This document shows positions 10,118-17,898 of a stretch of 64,000 nt of DNA, piece after piece. Location of the stretch: the NCBI GenBank assembly GCA_031399065.1, contig JANNOM010000050.1:62001-126000 (forward strand), written 5' to 3'. The position numbers and the translations under genes were made by a program. The first letter of the stretch is position 1, and the number at the start of each line of letters is the position of its first letter. The DNA is from JADCRZ01 sp031399065. GTDB taxonomy: Bacteria > Bacteroidota > Bacteroidia > Chitinophagales > Chitinophagaceae. The notes beneath the pieces were generated by a model. That model saw only the letters and a program-made list of their open reading frames with translations, was not told the origin of the DNA and searched no databases.

Positions 10118-10678
10118 AGAATATCTGCCTGATTCGCCTTAAAAAGCTGTTTCCGGGGATGGATTTACTATAATGGGTAAAGCTGAGAAGTATTTACTTA
10201 AATTAGTGTATTCCTGCGTTAGCAATATATTAATATTTTTTATAGAATAGAAATTAGGATTTTGGCAAAATAAAGTTAAAGAGGATTGTCACTAACATCC
10301 TGATAGAAAGCGATTTTGGTTCAAAATAGGTAGATACGCCTTACTGCACTGAGAACCAGTATATAACTAATTGAACAGCATAGGTTTTAATTTTTGTTCA
10401 CCACCTTTAACATGCTCTCAAACATAGCTTTCTTATACATTTTCGTAAAAAGAAGCTGTGCCGCTCAGAGACGATTCTCCGTTGCGGCACAGGTAATTTT
10501 AAAAGACTCATGACTGGTATTCTGAAAATGGAATAGGTGATACTCGCATTTTACCAACAGATACTCCGATGGTAGCGTATAACTGGCAAGAGAACAAAAA
10601 CAGTATCCTGCTATATACGTCCATCAAACGGCATTTTTGATCGCAATCTTCAGCAAAAAGACTACGGGCTTTCAATAC
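10118..10678. other. Spacer with one terminator and a possible relic
   Basis: No intact gene. It contains a leftward intrinsic terminator (10456-10492). Positions 10503-10640 read as 45 open plus-strand codons with protein-like character (HDWYSENGIGDTRILPTD; NWQENKNSILLYTSIK) but no start, possibly a decayed C-terminal fragment. Confidence 0.4.
10456..10492 (-). terminator. Intrinsic terminator of the secreted esterase gene
   Basis: 9-bp GC-rich stem (CTGTGCCGC / GCGGCACAG) with a 19-nt loop. Read on the minus strand it is followed by CTTCTTTTT. It lies about 190 nt beyond the stop of the leftward esterase gene. Confidence 0.7.
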
Positions 10679-12043
10679 CTATTGTTTCACAAACTTAGAA
10701 TTAAACGATTCCGTGCCCACATCAATCTTAAGCAAATAGTAACCTGGTGCCAGACTGCTTACATTTATTTTTTCATTCCATTTAGTCAATGGCTTGTTAT
10801 AAGAATAGGTTCCAACCACTCTTCCATCATTTGTAATTACAGCCACTTTCAATTGCCCTTTAGCTGTGTTATTAAGGGACAGGTCTAATTGATTAACAGT
10901 CGGATTTGGATACAATCTTAATGAAACATCTTGCGCTTTTTTATTTACAAGTATTCTAACGATTTCGAAATAGACTGTTTTACTGTCCTTGTCTGTTTGA
11001 GAAAGCCGGTAATAATTCAGACCTTCCGAAGGGGTGGTATCGCTGACATTATATGAACTTCCACTACTGTTATTTTTTGCCTGTACCCGGGACAGGAAAG
11101 TGAAGTTTATTCCGTCAACAGAGCGTTCCAGCTTAAAGAAATCATTATTAGCTTCAAAAGTAGTCGTCCAGTTAAGTATAACCTGTGAACTTCGTATAGA
11201 CGCATCAAATTTTTTCAATACAACCGGAAGTACTACATTACCATTTACACGTGTTTTAGTCAGCATCCATTCATACACGTTAAGACCGTCTTCCTTGAAG
11301 TTAACCGGATCGTATGTGCGGGTCCATGCATCGTGGCCCGGTGTATTAAAAACCGATGCCTTTGCCAGGGATTTATTGGTGGATGCGTCGTTAACCAATT
11401 GTACCGTTCCAATAGTTCCGGCAGGATTAACAATAGGGTCCGCATTGTTAGTAGTAGCCCATACAGGAATATTGGATGCGGCTATTGGGTTGGCAATCCA
11501 CCAGAAGGACTCAGAGCTACCACAAATAGGAACTACAGCAGCAAGTTTATTACCGGTAGGACTTGAAGCCAGGTTCCAGGTATACTTACCTCCCATGCTT
11601 AAACCCGATGCATATAACCTGGTAGAATCAAGACGGTAGTTATCTATTGCGTATCTTAACACCGCTTCCACATGTCCGCTGCTGCCTGGATTATAACCGT
11701 TAAACTGCGGGGCTATAATTATAAATTGACGGGTAACTGAACCCACTGTAAACGAAGATGGAAATGTTCCCTGATTAATTAATCTCATAGGGCCGATGTT
11801 AGTTAACCTGTCTAGGTCAGACGAGCTACCGTTGCCAATCTCGCCCGTACCATGAACTACTATGAGTAGAGGATAATTTTTGCCACTGGTTGCATAGTCA
11901 TTTGGAAGATATTCCAGGTAGCCCTGGCATTCCGGATGAATATTTACATTGGACCTCTTACTGAGTATTAACGGTTGAGCTCCTGCGAAAAGTGACAGAC
12001 TTAAGTAAGCCAATACAAGTAGGCTTGATAGTGGTTTGTTCAT
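10679..12043 (-). CDS. Secreted T9SS esterase (CE1/PHB-depolymerase-like)
   Basis: 454 residues. Signal peptide 1-22 (ends AGAQ). Residues 30-270 are an alpha/beta hydrolase of the esterase/depolymerase type: HGTGE (64-68, oxyanion region), nucleophile Ser149 in GLSMGG, candidate Asp202 and His237 (TPGHDAW). Residues about 285-365 form a fibronectin-like linker domain (NDFFKLERSVDG; GLNYYRLSQTDKD). The C-terminus (about 375-454; RLYPNPT, APGYYLLKI) is a type A T9SS sorting domain. So it is an extracellular or surface-bound esterase, plausibly removing acetyl or feruloyl groups from polysaccharide; the substrate is not readable from sequence. Followed by an intrinsic terminator. Confidence 0.85.
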   Translation of the reverse strand: MNKPLSSLLVLAYLSLSLFAGAQPLILSKRSNVNIHPECQGYLEYLPNDYATSGKNYPLLIVVHGTGEIGNGSSSDLDRLTNIGPMRLINQGTFPSSFTVGSVTRQFIIIAPQFNGYNPGSSGHVEAVLRYAIDNYRLDSTRLYASGLSMGGKYTWNLASSPTGNKLAAVVPICGSSESFWWIANPIAASNIPVWATTNNADPIVNPAGTIGTVQLVNDASTNKSLAKASVFNTPGHDAWTRTYDPVNFKEDGLNVYEWMLTKTRVNGNVVLPVVLKKFDASIRSSQVILNWTTTFEANNDFFKLERSVDGINFTFLSRVQAKNNSSGSSYNVSDTTPSEGLNYYRLSQTDKDSKTVYFEIVRILVNKKAQDVSLRLYPNPTVNQLDLSLNNTAKGQLKVAVITNDGRVVGTYSYNKPLTKWNEKINVSSLAPGYYLLKIDVGTESFNSKFVKQ

Positions 12044-12508
12044 AAGGGATTAAATTTTTTAGTTGACAAATGGGTAGAGTTAGTAGTTAGTTTGATTATC
12101 GCGAATCACCCTTCAAGCTGCCAATATCATGCCACCAGTATTTCCGAGTTGAGAATAGCCTTTGTAAATTATCCACACTGGCGTCTCAGATGGGTGATTT
12201 AAGCGTTTCTACTTAATTTTTTAATCCTGCCTTAATGAATATTTCATATTTATGTTCTTATGATATGATGGCTAAACCAACATTTATATTGTAAGTAATA
12301 GCTGTGCTTAATTACGTCGGCGGCTGATATAAAAATTTAAGATTATATATTAACAAGATCACACGCGTCACATCAAAATGAAGAATGATTAAAGCCCCCA
12401 TATCTCAATTAATTTAATGATTTATACACGTAAACGTTATGCGGTATTCATACTCTGAATAATATCTTCCTTGAATCAGAAAATATATTCTTATTTGATA
12501 TTGAGTAT
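12044..12508. other. Gene-free spacer
   Basis: 465 nt between two divergent genes. AT-rich, no coding frame that I trust, no clear TAnnTTTG promoter on either strand. Confidence 0.5.
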
Positions 12509-12724
12509 ATGTATTTTTTTGTATATTGGTTAAGAATTGAGGTCGATATGCCCTACTCAACGTTCTTATACGTAAAAGTGTTCGCCGTTCCCGTTCTTAT
12601 GCTCGGGTGGATTTTCTATCAAATCGTTTATAGAAAAAAATCATTCCGCGCTATTGAATCCGATCTGCCGTTAATTGCTTTCTTCTCTGTAACATGGTGC
12701 CTGATTTATTGGGCACTTAGTTAA
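12509..12724 (+). CDS. Small two-helix membrane protein
   Basis: 71 residues from 12509, or 58 from the ATG at 12548 (MPYSTFLYVKVFAVPVLMLG), which looks the more natural start. Two transmembrane helices separated by the basic turn YRKKSFRAIESD, then TWCLIYWAL. Small proteins of this design (helix, KKK-rich loop, helix) occur in Bacteroidota, but I know no function. Coding status is judged from amino acid pattern only. Confidence 0.5.
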   Translation: MYFFVYWLRIEVDMPYSTFLYVKVFAVPVLMLGWIFYQIVYRKKSFRAIESDLPLIAFFSVTWCLIYWALS

Positions 12725-12830
12725 CAAATAACATACAGTCCAATTGAACCGACAACACTTATCTTTTATGAAAGAACCCACTAACCAGACGATTGAAAAC
12801 CTACACAATAAAGCGGCTTTGTTACTTTAG

Positions 12831-12861
12831 TTTGTAACACTAAAACAACCTAATAAATTTG
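12831..12861 (+). promoter_or_regulatory. Bacteroidota-type promoter, TTTG-N19-TAAATTTG
   Basis: TTTG at 12831-12834, exactly 19 nt, then TAAATTTG at 12854-12861: a full match to the Bacteroidota sigma consensus. It predicts a start near 12868 and a leader of about 90 nt before the DoxX-like gene. A small inverted repeat TTTAGT/ACTAAA (12826-12831 and 12839-12844) overlaps the -33 element and could be an operator. Confidence 0.65.
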
Positions 12862-12956
12862 GTCCTCGAACAACAAAATCATCTGCTGCCAAATTCTTAT
12901 TCATACATTTAGCCAACGTACAGAAACAAATAGCTCCATCAACATAATTACTACAA

Positions 12957-13520
12957 ATGCAGGGATTCATCAAAGATCGAATATGGGATTATATTATTCT
13001 TGCCGCCAGAGTATTGCTGGCCTTCATGTTAGTTAGCTACGGTTTTGCAAAGTTGACCGCTGGGCAGTTCGGTATTACCAAAGAGGCGATGAATTTGCCG
13101 CTGAAAGATATAGATCTGTTCCGGCTCTCATGGTACCTGGCAGATCATCAGCCTTTTAAATCATTCATTGGTATTTCACAAATCGTCACGGGGCTACTCC
13201 TGGTTTATAGTCGTACGTTACTGATAGGTGCTTTTATGTCGTTGCCGATCTGGATGAACATCCTGGTTTGGGATATCACCTTCATGGGTATTGGTAATAA
13301 TCCATTTTTGGTACGTATACCATACTATCTTTTACTTACATTTTTAATCATCTGGCATTACAGAAAAAAGGTGAATACCGGCGTTAGGGAGCTGGTTAGC
13401 GGCACTTCTACCCGCTTCGCCTTCCCTTTATGGGCCTGGCTACTATTGCCGCTTGCTGCCATTGCGCTGGAACTGACTGGTTCCATCCCAATGGTAATAC
13501 GTTATCTGCTTCATCATTAG
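12957..13520 (+). CDS. DoxX-like integral membrane protein
   Basis: 187 residues with about five transmembrane segments. The first segment (ARVLLAFMLVSYGFAKLTAGQFG) carries the xxYGxxKL pattern of DoxX-like proteins, followed by a ~45-residue loop and the GISQIVTGLLLV helix. Function is unproven; DoxX-like proteins are often tied to redox or respiratory membrane functions. A consensus promoter lies 100-125 nt upstream. Convergent with the NAD-salvage operon. Confidence 0.65.
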   Translation: MQGFIKDRIWDYIILAARVLLAFMLVSYGFAKLTAGQFGITKEAMNLPLKDIDLFRLSWYLADHQPFKSFIGISQIVTGLLLVYSRTLLIGAFMSLPIWMNILVWDITFMGIGNNPFLVRIPYYLLLTFLIIWHYRKKVNTGVRELVSGTSTRFAFPLWAWLLLPLAAIALELTGSIPMVIRYLLHH

Positions 13521-13637
13521 ATTCAGGAGCGTGGACATCTTTTACCTTTTAAACCCGCACCTTGCTTGTTGTCGACTATTTCGTGTTCCATCCAAAAGCG
13601 TAGAATAAATAAAACCTAAACACCCATATTCAATCCC

Positions 13638-14477
13638 TCATAAATACCTTTCTATCAAAAAACAATTCACCATTTCCAGCGACCGGTAGGAATCGGTTGT
13701 ATAGATGCTATCAATACCATCCAGGGTCATTCCTTTGCTAAAAATGCCATGACTTACAATAAGCACGACATGTTTGGCACCTTTTTCTTTCAGCATCTTA
13801 GCCGTTCCAATAAAAGTACCTCCCCCATCGCAGATATCGTCAACGATAAAGCATGTTTGGTCAGTGAGGTCTTCTGTGGTGGTTTTAAAATTGGTTAGAG
13901 CCCCGGTTTTGAGGTCACGTTCTTTCATGCACTCCGCCACATTATCTACAGATAAAAACTGGGCAAGTTTGTGAATTTTTTTTAACGCCCCGGCATCGGG
14001 TGATACAAGACAAAATTTCTCTTTGGCATATGTCCTAAAATGTTCAGTAATGGCATCCTTAACAAAAGTATGGTTGGAGATGCCATAAGACCGGTCTATC
14101 AAAGCCGTGGCTACTTCGGAATGCGGATCAAAAATGCAAATCTTTTTAAAACCTCCTCCATTAAGCATATTCGCTATCACCTTTAATGAGAAAGGTTCAC
14201 CGTCTAACATAATCCGGTCCATACGGGCGGCCAGCAGGTAGGAGATATGTAATTCGACGTGTTCAAACTCCAGGTAATCCAGTGTGTTTTTAATAAATAA
14301 GACCATCAGCAAATCGTTGCTGTTGGCTATCCGCGCCAGTATTCGTAAGGGTTTGGATCGATCCAGCGCACCTGTGCTGCTTATATCGATTTTTATGTGC
14401 GGCTGACCATCCGGGAAAATCATCGTTTTAAAAATAATGTCGGAGCGATCCGGGTAAATCAGGTTGAGTGTTAGCAT
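13638..14477 (-). CDS. PRPP synthetase-like enzyme of the NAD-salvage operon
   Basis: 279 residues, about 30-40 shorter than housekeeping ribose-phosphate pyrophosphokinase. Conserved elements in order: FPDGQPHIKI (21-30), IFDPHSE (115-121), VSPDAG (158-163), a loop with KER (185-187) in place of the catalytic KRR, and the PRPP loop IVDDICDGGGT (211-221). It should transfer pyrophosphate from ATP to a ribose 5-phosphate compound. Last gene of a leftward operon, 9 nt after the phosphoesterase gene. The context with NadV suggests it supplies PRPP for NMN synthesis. An alternative, seen in the phage NARP1 pathway, is pyrophosphorylation of ADP-ribose. The sequence alone does not decide. Confidence 0.85.
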   Translation of the reverse strand: MLTLNLIYPDRSDIIFKTMIFPDGQPHIKIDISSTGALDRSKPLRILARIANSNDLLMVLFIKNTLDYLEFEHVELHISYLLAARMDRIMLDGEPFSLKVIANMLNGGGFKKICIFDPHSEVATALIDRSYGISNHTFVKDAITEHFRTYAKEKFCLVSPDAGALKKIHKLAQFLSVDNVAECMKERDLKTGALTNFKTTTEDLTDQTCFIVDDICDGGGTFIGTAKMLKEKGAKHVVLIVSHGIFSKGMTLDGIDSIYTTDSYRSLEMVNCFLIERYL

Positions 14478-14486
14478 AAGTTATTT

Positions 14487-15215
14487 TTATTTGTTTCTAC
14501 CCTTTTCTGTAGGATAAAGCCGCTGAACCACATCGCTTTGCCATGTTTGTTTTGTATGAATGTCTATTGCAGACAATTTTCCGTAGAAAGCTGCACCCGT
14601 GTCTATATTCCACACATTACAAGCCTGTATGGGAATCTTCACATCGTAATTTATGGTCGGCGTATGCCCGATATATATTTCATTAAACAGTAAAAGCCTT
14701 TTTGGGTATCGTTCCGAATCCTTATGTATTCGCTTGTCCGTGGCCATGGCTGTTTCCCAAAGAGTGCGGTCCCAATAAAAATTTGTATTATAATGTTCCA
14801 TTTCGGGACCATGCATAGAGCAGAAGCCCGCATGTACAAACAGGCGGTTGGTGTCATCTATGTAATAGCTCCTCATGCTACGAAAAAATGCAAGATGTGT
14901 TTCTCTATTCACAGTACCCGATTCATAACTTCTTACGGTCGATTCCCCTCCTTGTATTAACCAATTATTGTCAGGCCGCGAACCCGCGAGCCAGTCCTCG
15001 CACCATGCATCATGATTACCTTTGATAAAAATACAGCTATACTGCTTATCTAATTCTATCAGGTATGTGATAACCGATGCGGATTCCGGCCACCCATCCA
15101 CATAATCCCCCAAAAAGATCAATGTATCTGATGGTTGTAAGCTGAATTGATAAATCAATTGCTTTAATGCTTTAAGTGCTCCATGTATATCGCCTATCGC
15201 AAAAGTCCGGGCCAT
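14487..15215 (-). CDS. Metallophosphoesterase (lambda phosphatase/ApaH-like)
   Basis: 242 residues. Calcineurin-like metal motifs: GDIHG (8-12), GDYVDGW (36-42), GNHD (66-69), then FVHAGF (about 125) and IGHTP (about 190). This is the PPP-type phosphatase fold of phage lambda phosphatase and diadenosine tetraphosphatase; the target here is unknown (phosphoprotein, Ap4A or a nucleotide). It sits between nadV and the PRPP-synthetase-like gene, 75 nt after nadV and 9 nt before the last gene, so it is expected to act in or around nucleotide/NAD turnover. Cytoplasmic. Confidence 0.85.
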   Translation of the reverse strand: MARTFAIGDIHGALKALKQLIYQFSLQPSDTLIFLGDYVDGWPESASVITYLIELDKQYSCIFIKGNHDAWCEDWLAGSRPDNNWLIQGGESTVRSYESGTVNRETHLAFFRSMRSYYIDDTNRLFVHAGFCSMHGPEMEHYNTNFYWDRTLWETAMATDKRIHKDSERYPKRLLLFNEIYIGHTPTINYDVKIPIQACNVWNIDTGAAFYGKLSAIDIHTKQTWQSDVVQRLYPTEKGRNK

Positions 15216-15290
15216 TATTTATGTCTTTAATACTTTTATCATCAATATACACCTTGTTTTCTCTAAGCCGGTGACGCTGCAGCCGATTTG

Positions 15291-16766
15291 TTACAGCTGT
15301 TCTTTCAGACGCAGCCTTACTTCTTCCAGTTTCCAATCCACCAGTAATTTACCATCTTTAAAAACGGTTTTCAATTCACCCTGTTTTTCTTCTTCCCAGG
15401 TGCACTGATCCTTCAACGCCAGTTTGCCCGTTTGTGGATGGCGGAACACCTGCATAAGTCCTTTCGCTGACTTTTTAGTGCCATCATCCGTTTTAGGGTC
15501 TTTATAAATATCACGGCCAATCCCGTTCACTTCGCCATACGTTGCCTTCATCGCGAAACCAAAAGTATCGCGGGTTACATACTCGTATGTAAACGACCCA
15601 ATACCCAACACTACATTATAGCTGGCAAATCCTTTTTGTTTCAGGCCTTCAAGAATGGCAACCTGTCGTTCCGTAGTTATACTATCCCCGTAAATCAACC
15701 CAATGTGCCCATCAAGGAGCTTGTACCCCTTATCAGTAATGGTGCCTCCAAATATTTCCCACATACACTCAATAGCGCCCTTGTAGGCCGGGCTTCCTGC
15801 CGGGGCATTTGTATCGCCGACTATTATTTTAACGGGGTCTCCGCTATCCGGGCGTATTACCACTTTTCCCTGCCTGGCCAGTATCTTATCTTTTAAAGCA
15901 GGTAAAAATTCGGTTATAACCTGCCAGAAGTCCCATGTATCGCTCACGATAGATACCACACCTGAAGGATATATCTCCGTGACCAGTCTTTCGAAAGTCT
16001 TTATTTCATCATCCTGCGTACCCATACACATAACGCTATGCTCCGTAGCAGGCACCGAACCCCCTATAAGTTTCTTCTCACAATCAGCCTGGTAATAACG
16101 CTCCAGGAAGTCAATGGCGGGAATGGTGTCGGTACCGGCAAAAGAAAGTAAATGGGCAGCGCCACTCATTACGGCATCTTCCACCCCGCTCATGCCACGA
16201 AATGAAAAGTCGTGACCCTGCCAGGGGATAAAAGAAAGATCATTGCCAACCGTTTCGCGTGCAAATTCTGTAAACGTTTTTAAATAATGGAAAGCGGTAG
16301 TAGCCGAGGTGCAGGGCTTCCATATGATTGCACTGAGCAGGGTTTCCAGCATATTAGTCAACCAGAAAAAAGAAGGACTGGTATTTTTAATCGTAAAAAG
16401 GGGTACCCGCATGGGAACCAATGTTCCCTCAGGCAAGGCTTTTATTTCCAATGGCAAATAACCAAGGTCATGCAAATCAGCTATATGCTGATAGGTAATG
16501 CTGTCCTTCCCCAGGTAGTTATCCATCCGGCGTGCGTATTCACGGATTACATCTTCTTTAGGACGGTTAAAAAAATATTCATCGAACTGGCGGACCAGGT
16601 ACTCCTTTATAAAATACTGCAATCCAAAAAACACCACTTCATTCGTATCGGCATTTCGCGATTTGCGGGGCGTAAGGTTAGAGTATACCAGGGTAGTGCC
16701 TTCAGGGTATTGAAATTTATGTCCTACTTTGTATCCGTCCTTTAATAAAACAGGAGATAGTTGCAT
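15291..16766 (-). CDS. nadV: Nicotinamide phosphoribosyltransferase
   Basis: 491 residues, the normal length for NadV/NAMPT. Makes NMN from nicotinamide and PRPP, bypassing nicotinamidase. Visible family landmarks: start LLKDGYKVGHKFQYPEGT, GMSGVEDA, ATEHSVM with the conserved catalytic His, VSDTWDFWQV, VIRPDSGDPVKI (PRPP/phosphate binding) and TRDTFGFAMKAT. Second gene of the operon, 22 nt after the Nudix regulator. Needs an NMN adenylyltransferase to finish NAD synthesis; none is in this window. The related phage NARP1 enzyme uses ADPR-PP instead of PRPP, so the substrate deserves a test given the neighbour. Confidence 0.93.
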   Translation of the reverse strand: MQLSPVLLKDGYKVGHKFQYPEGTTLVYSNLTPRKSRNADTNEVVFFGLQYFIKEYLVRQFDEYFFNRPKEDVIREYARRMDNYLGKDSITYQHIADLHDLGYLPLEIKALPEGTLVPMRVPLFTIKNTSPSFFWLTNMLETLLSAIIWKPCTSATTAFHYLKTFTEFARETVGNDLSFIPWQGHDFSFRGMSGVEDAVMSGAAHLLSFAGTDTIPAIDFLERYYQADCEKKLIGGSVPATEHSVMCMGTQDDEIKTFERLVTEIYPSGVVSIVSDTWDFWQVITEFLPALKDKILARQGKVVIRPDSGDPVKIIVGDTNAPAGSPAYKGAIECMWEIFGGTITDKGYKLLDGHIGLIYGDSITTERQVAILEGLKQKGFASYNVVLGIGSFTYEYVTRDTFGFAMKATYGEVNGIGRDIYKDPKTDDGTKKSAKGLMQVFRHPQTGKLALKDQCTWEEEKQGELKTVFKDGKLLVDWKLEEVRLRLKEQL

Positions 16767-16788
16767 ACGAAATAATTAAAGATGATAG

Positions 16789-17466
16789 TTATACGGTTAA
16801 TTGAAAATTATTGGCTTTAAGCTTTTTATTGAATTTATAAAGATCCGGTTGCCTGTTTTGTACCCCTTCCCGCTTTTGCCCGGTAGGCACGATATATTCC
16901 GCATCCAATATTTTTCTCCGGAAATTCCGGCGATCGATACTTATGCCCAATATGCACTCATACAACTGCTGCAGTTCCGGTAATGTAAACAAGTCATCCA
17001 GCAGTTCGAACCCTACCGGGTAGTAGAGTATCTTGGATTTAAGTCGTTCCAGTGCTTTATTGAACAAATCCTTATGATCAAACCCCAGTTTGGGCAATTT
17101 ATGTACGTCGAACCATTCCACATCACTGGCCATACTGCCGGCCACCACCTTAAAACGGCCGGGATTGATTAATGCAAAATAAACTATGGAGACAACCCTG
17201 CCTCTTGGATCCCTTTCTAATGCATCGAACGAATACAGTTGTTCCAGGTACAAGCGCTTGATACCTAATTTACTTGTTAAAACTCTCGAGCAGGCTGCCT
17301 GGAATGTTTCTTCTATTTGCAAAAATCCTCCTGGCAGCGTCCAGTATCCATTAAAGGGCTCCTGGTTCCGCTTTAGCAATAATACGGACAGCATTGCTTC
17401 ATGATACCCGAAAACAACCAGGTCGATGGCGATGGAAGGATTTTTATAAGAATCGAAAGCTTTCAC
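16789..17466 (-). CDS. NrtR-type Nudix transcriptional regulator, degenerate catalytic box
   Basis: 225 residues: N-terminal Nudix fold (1-145) and C-terminal winged helix (about 150-225; LPELQQLYECILGISIDRRN, FRRKILD). The Nudix box aligned to GX5EX7REUXEEXGU is G47...E53...R61-V62-L63-T64-S65-K66-L67-G68-I69. The three Glu of the REXXEE core are Val62, Ser65 and Lys66, so hydrolysis is not expected, as in NrtR-family repressors that bind ADP-ribose or related ligands. First gene of the nadV operon, so it probably represses its own operon and responds to NAD status. No convincing operator palindrome seen in 17467-17530. Confidence 0.88.
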   Translation of the reverse strand: MKAFDSYKNPSIAIDLVVFGYHEAMLSVLLLKRNQEPFNGYWTLPGGFLQIEETFQAACSRVLTSKLGIKRLYLEQLYSFDALERDPRGRVVSIVYFALINPGRFKVVAGSMASDVEWFDVHKLPKLGFDHKDLFNKALERLKSKILYYPVGFELLDDLFTLPELQQLYECILGISIDRRNFRRKILDAEYIVPTGQKREGVQNRQPDLYKFNKKLKANNFQLTV

Positions 17467-17535
17467 TCGTTTGCGTTAATTTGACACAAAGTAGAGTATT
17501 TTTTTCTGTACAGCTAATTTTCTTCAATCTATTTT

Positions 17536-17790
17536 CTAAAATTTATCGTACAAGGTTTTTTGAGGTTTGATTTCCAACATAAAATTTACCGTATACAAAA
17601 AGTATTCGGTGATCAGATCATCTTCAAACCGTTTAAAACCCGGAATTTTACTTACCTGCTTATTGTATAGTTTGTCTACAACATTACCGGAATAGCGGCG
17701 AGACAAACTACTGATTTCTTCTTGTTCCTTAAAAGCCTCCTCCTTATAGCTTCGTAAAACAAATAAAGAACCTGAGTATGAATGAAATGA
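17536..17790 (-). pseudogene. C-terminal relic of an unknown gene
   Basis: 84 open codons on the minus strand, bounded by an in-frame TAA (17791-17793) and ending at TAG (17536-17538). They read as ordinary protein (RSYKEEAFKEQEEISSLSRR; PGFKRFEDDLITEYFLYTVN) but there is no ATG near the start. Looks like the 3' end of a gene that lost its front, just upstream of the NAD operon. I do not recognise the family. Alternatively a short gene using TTG; an AAGGAGGAGG run lies inside it. Confidence 0.4.
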
Positions 17791-17856
17791 TTAGAAGTTT
17801 TTTCCTATTTCGTAAATACTTTTCCCGATTGCGATTTTTTACTTTTCTAACCGGTA

Positions 17857-17864
17857 TAAATTTG
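17857..17864 (+). promoter_or_regulatory. Promoter -7 element (TAAATTTG) of the siderophore receptor
   Basis: Exact TAnnTTTG match 34 nt ahead of the receptor ATG at 17899, giving a leader of about 28 nt. No good TTTG at the usual -33 spacing. Its position supports 17899 as the true start. Confidence 0.5.
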
Positions 17865-17898
17865 CATATCATTTTTTACCCGGAAAAATTACGAACGA

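Noticed and set aside
11034..11639. 201-codon plus-strand frame opposite the secreted esterase
   Set aside because: Shadow of a well-supported T9SS esterase gene on the other strand.
17467..17530. An operator palindrome for the Nudix-type regulator
   Set aside because: No inverted repeat longer than a few bases was found between the start codon and the relic; TACTTTG near 17490 is only a partial promoter match.
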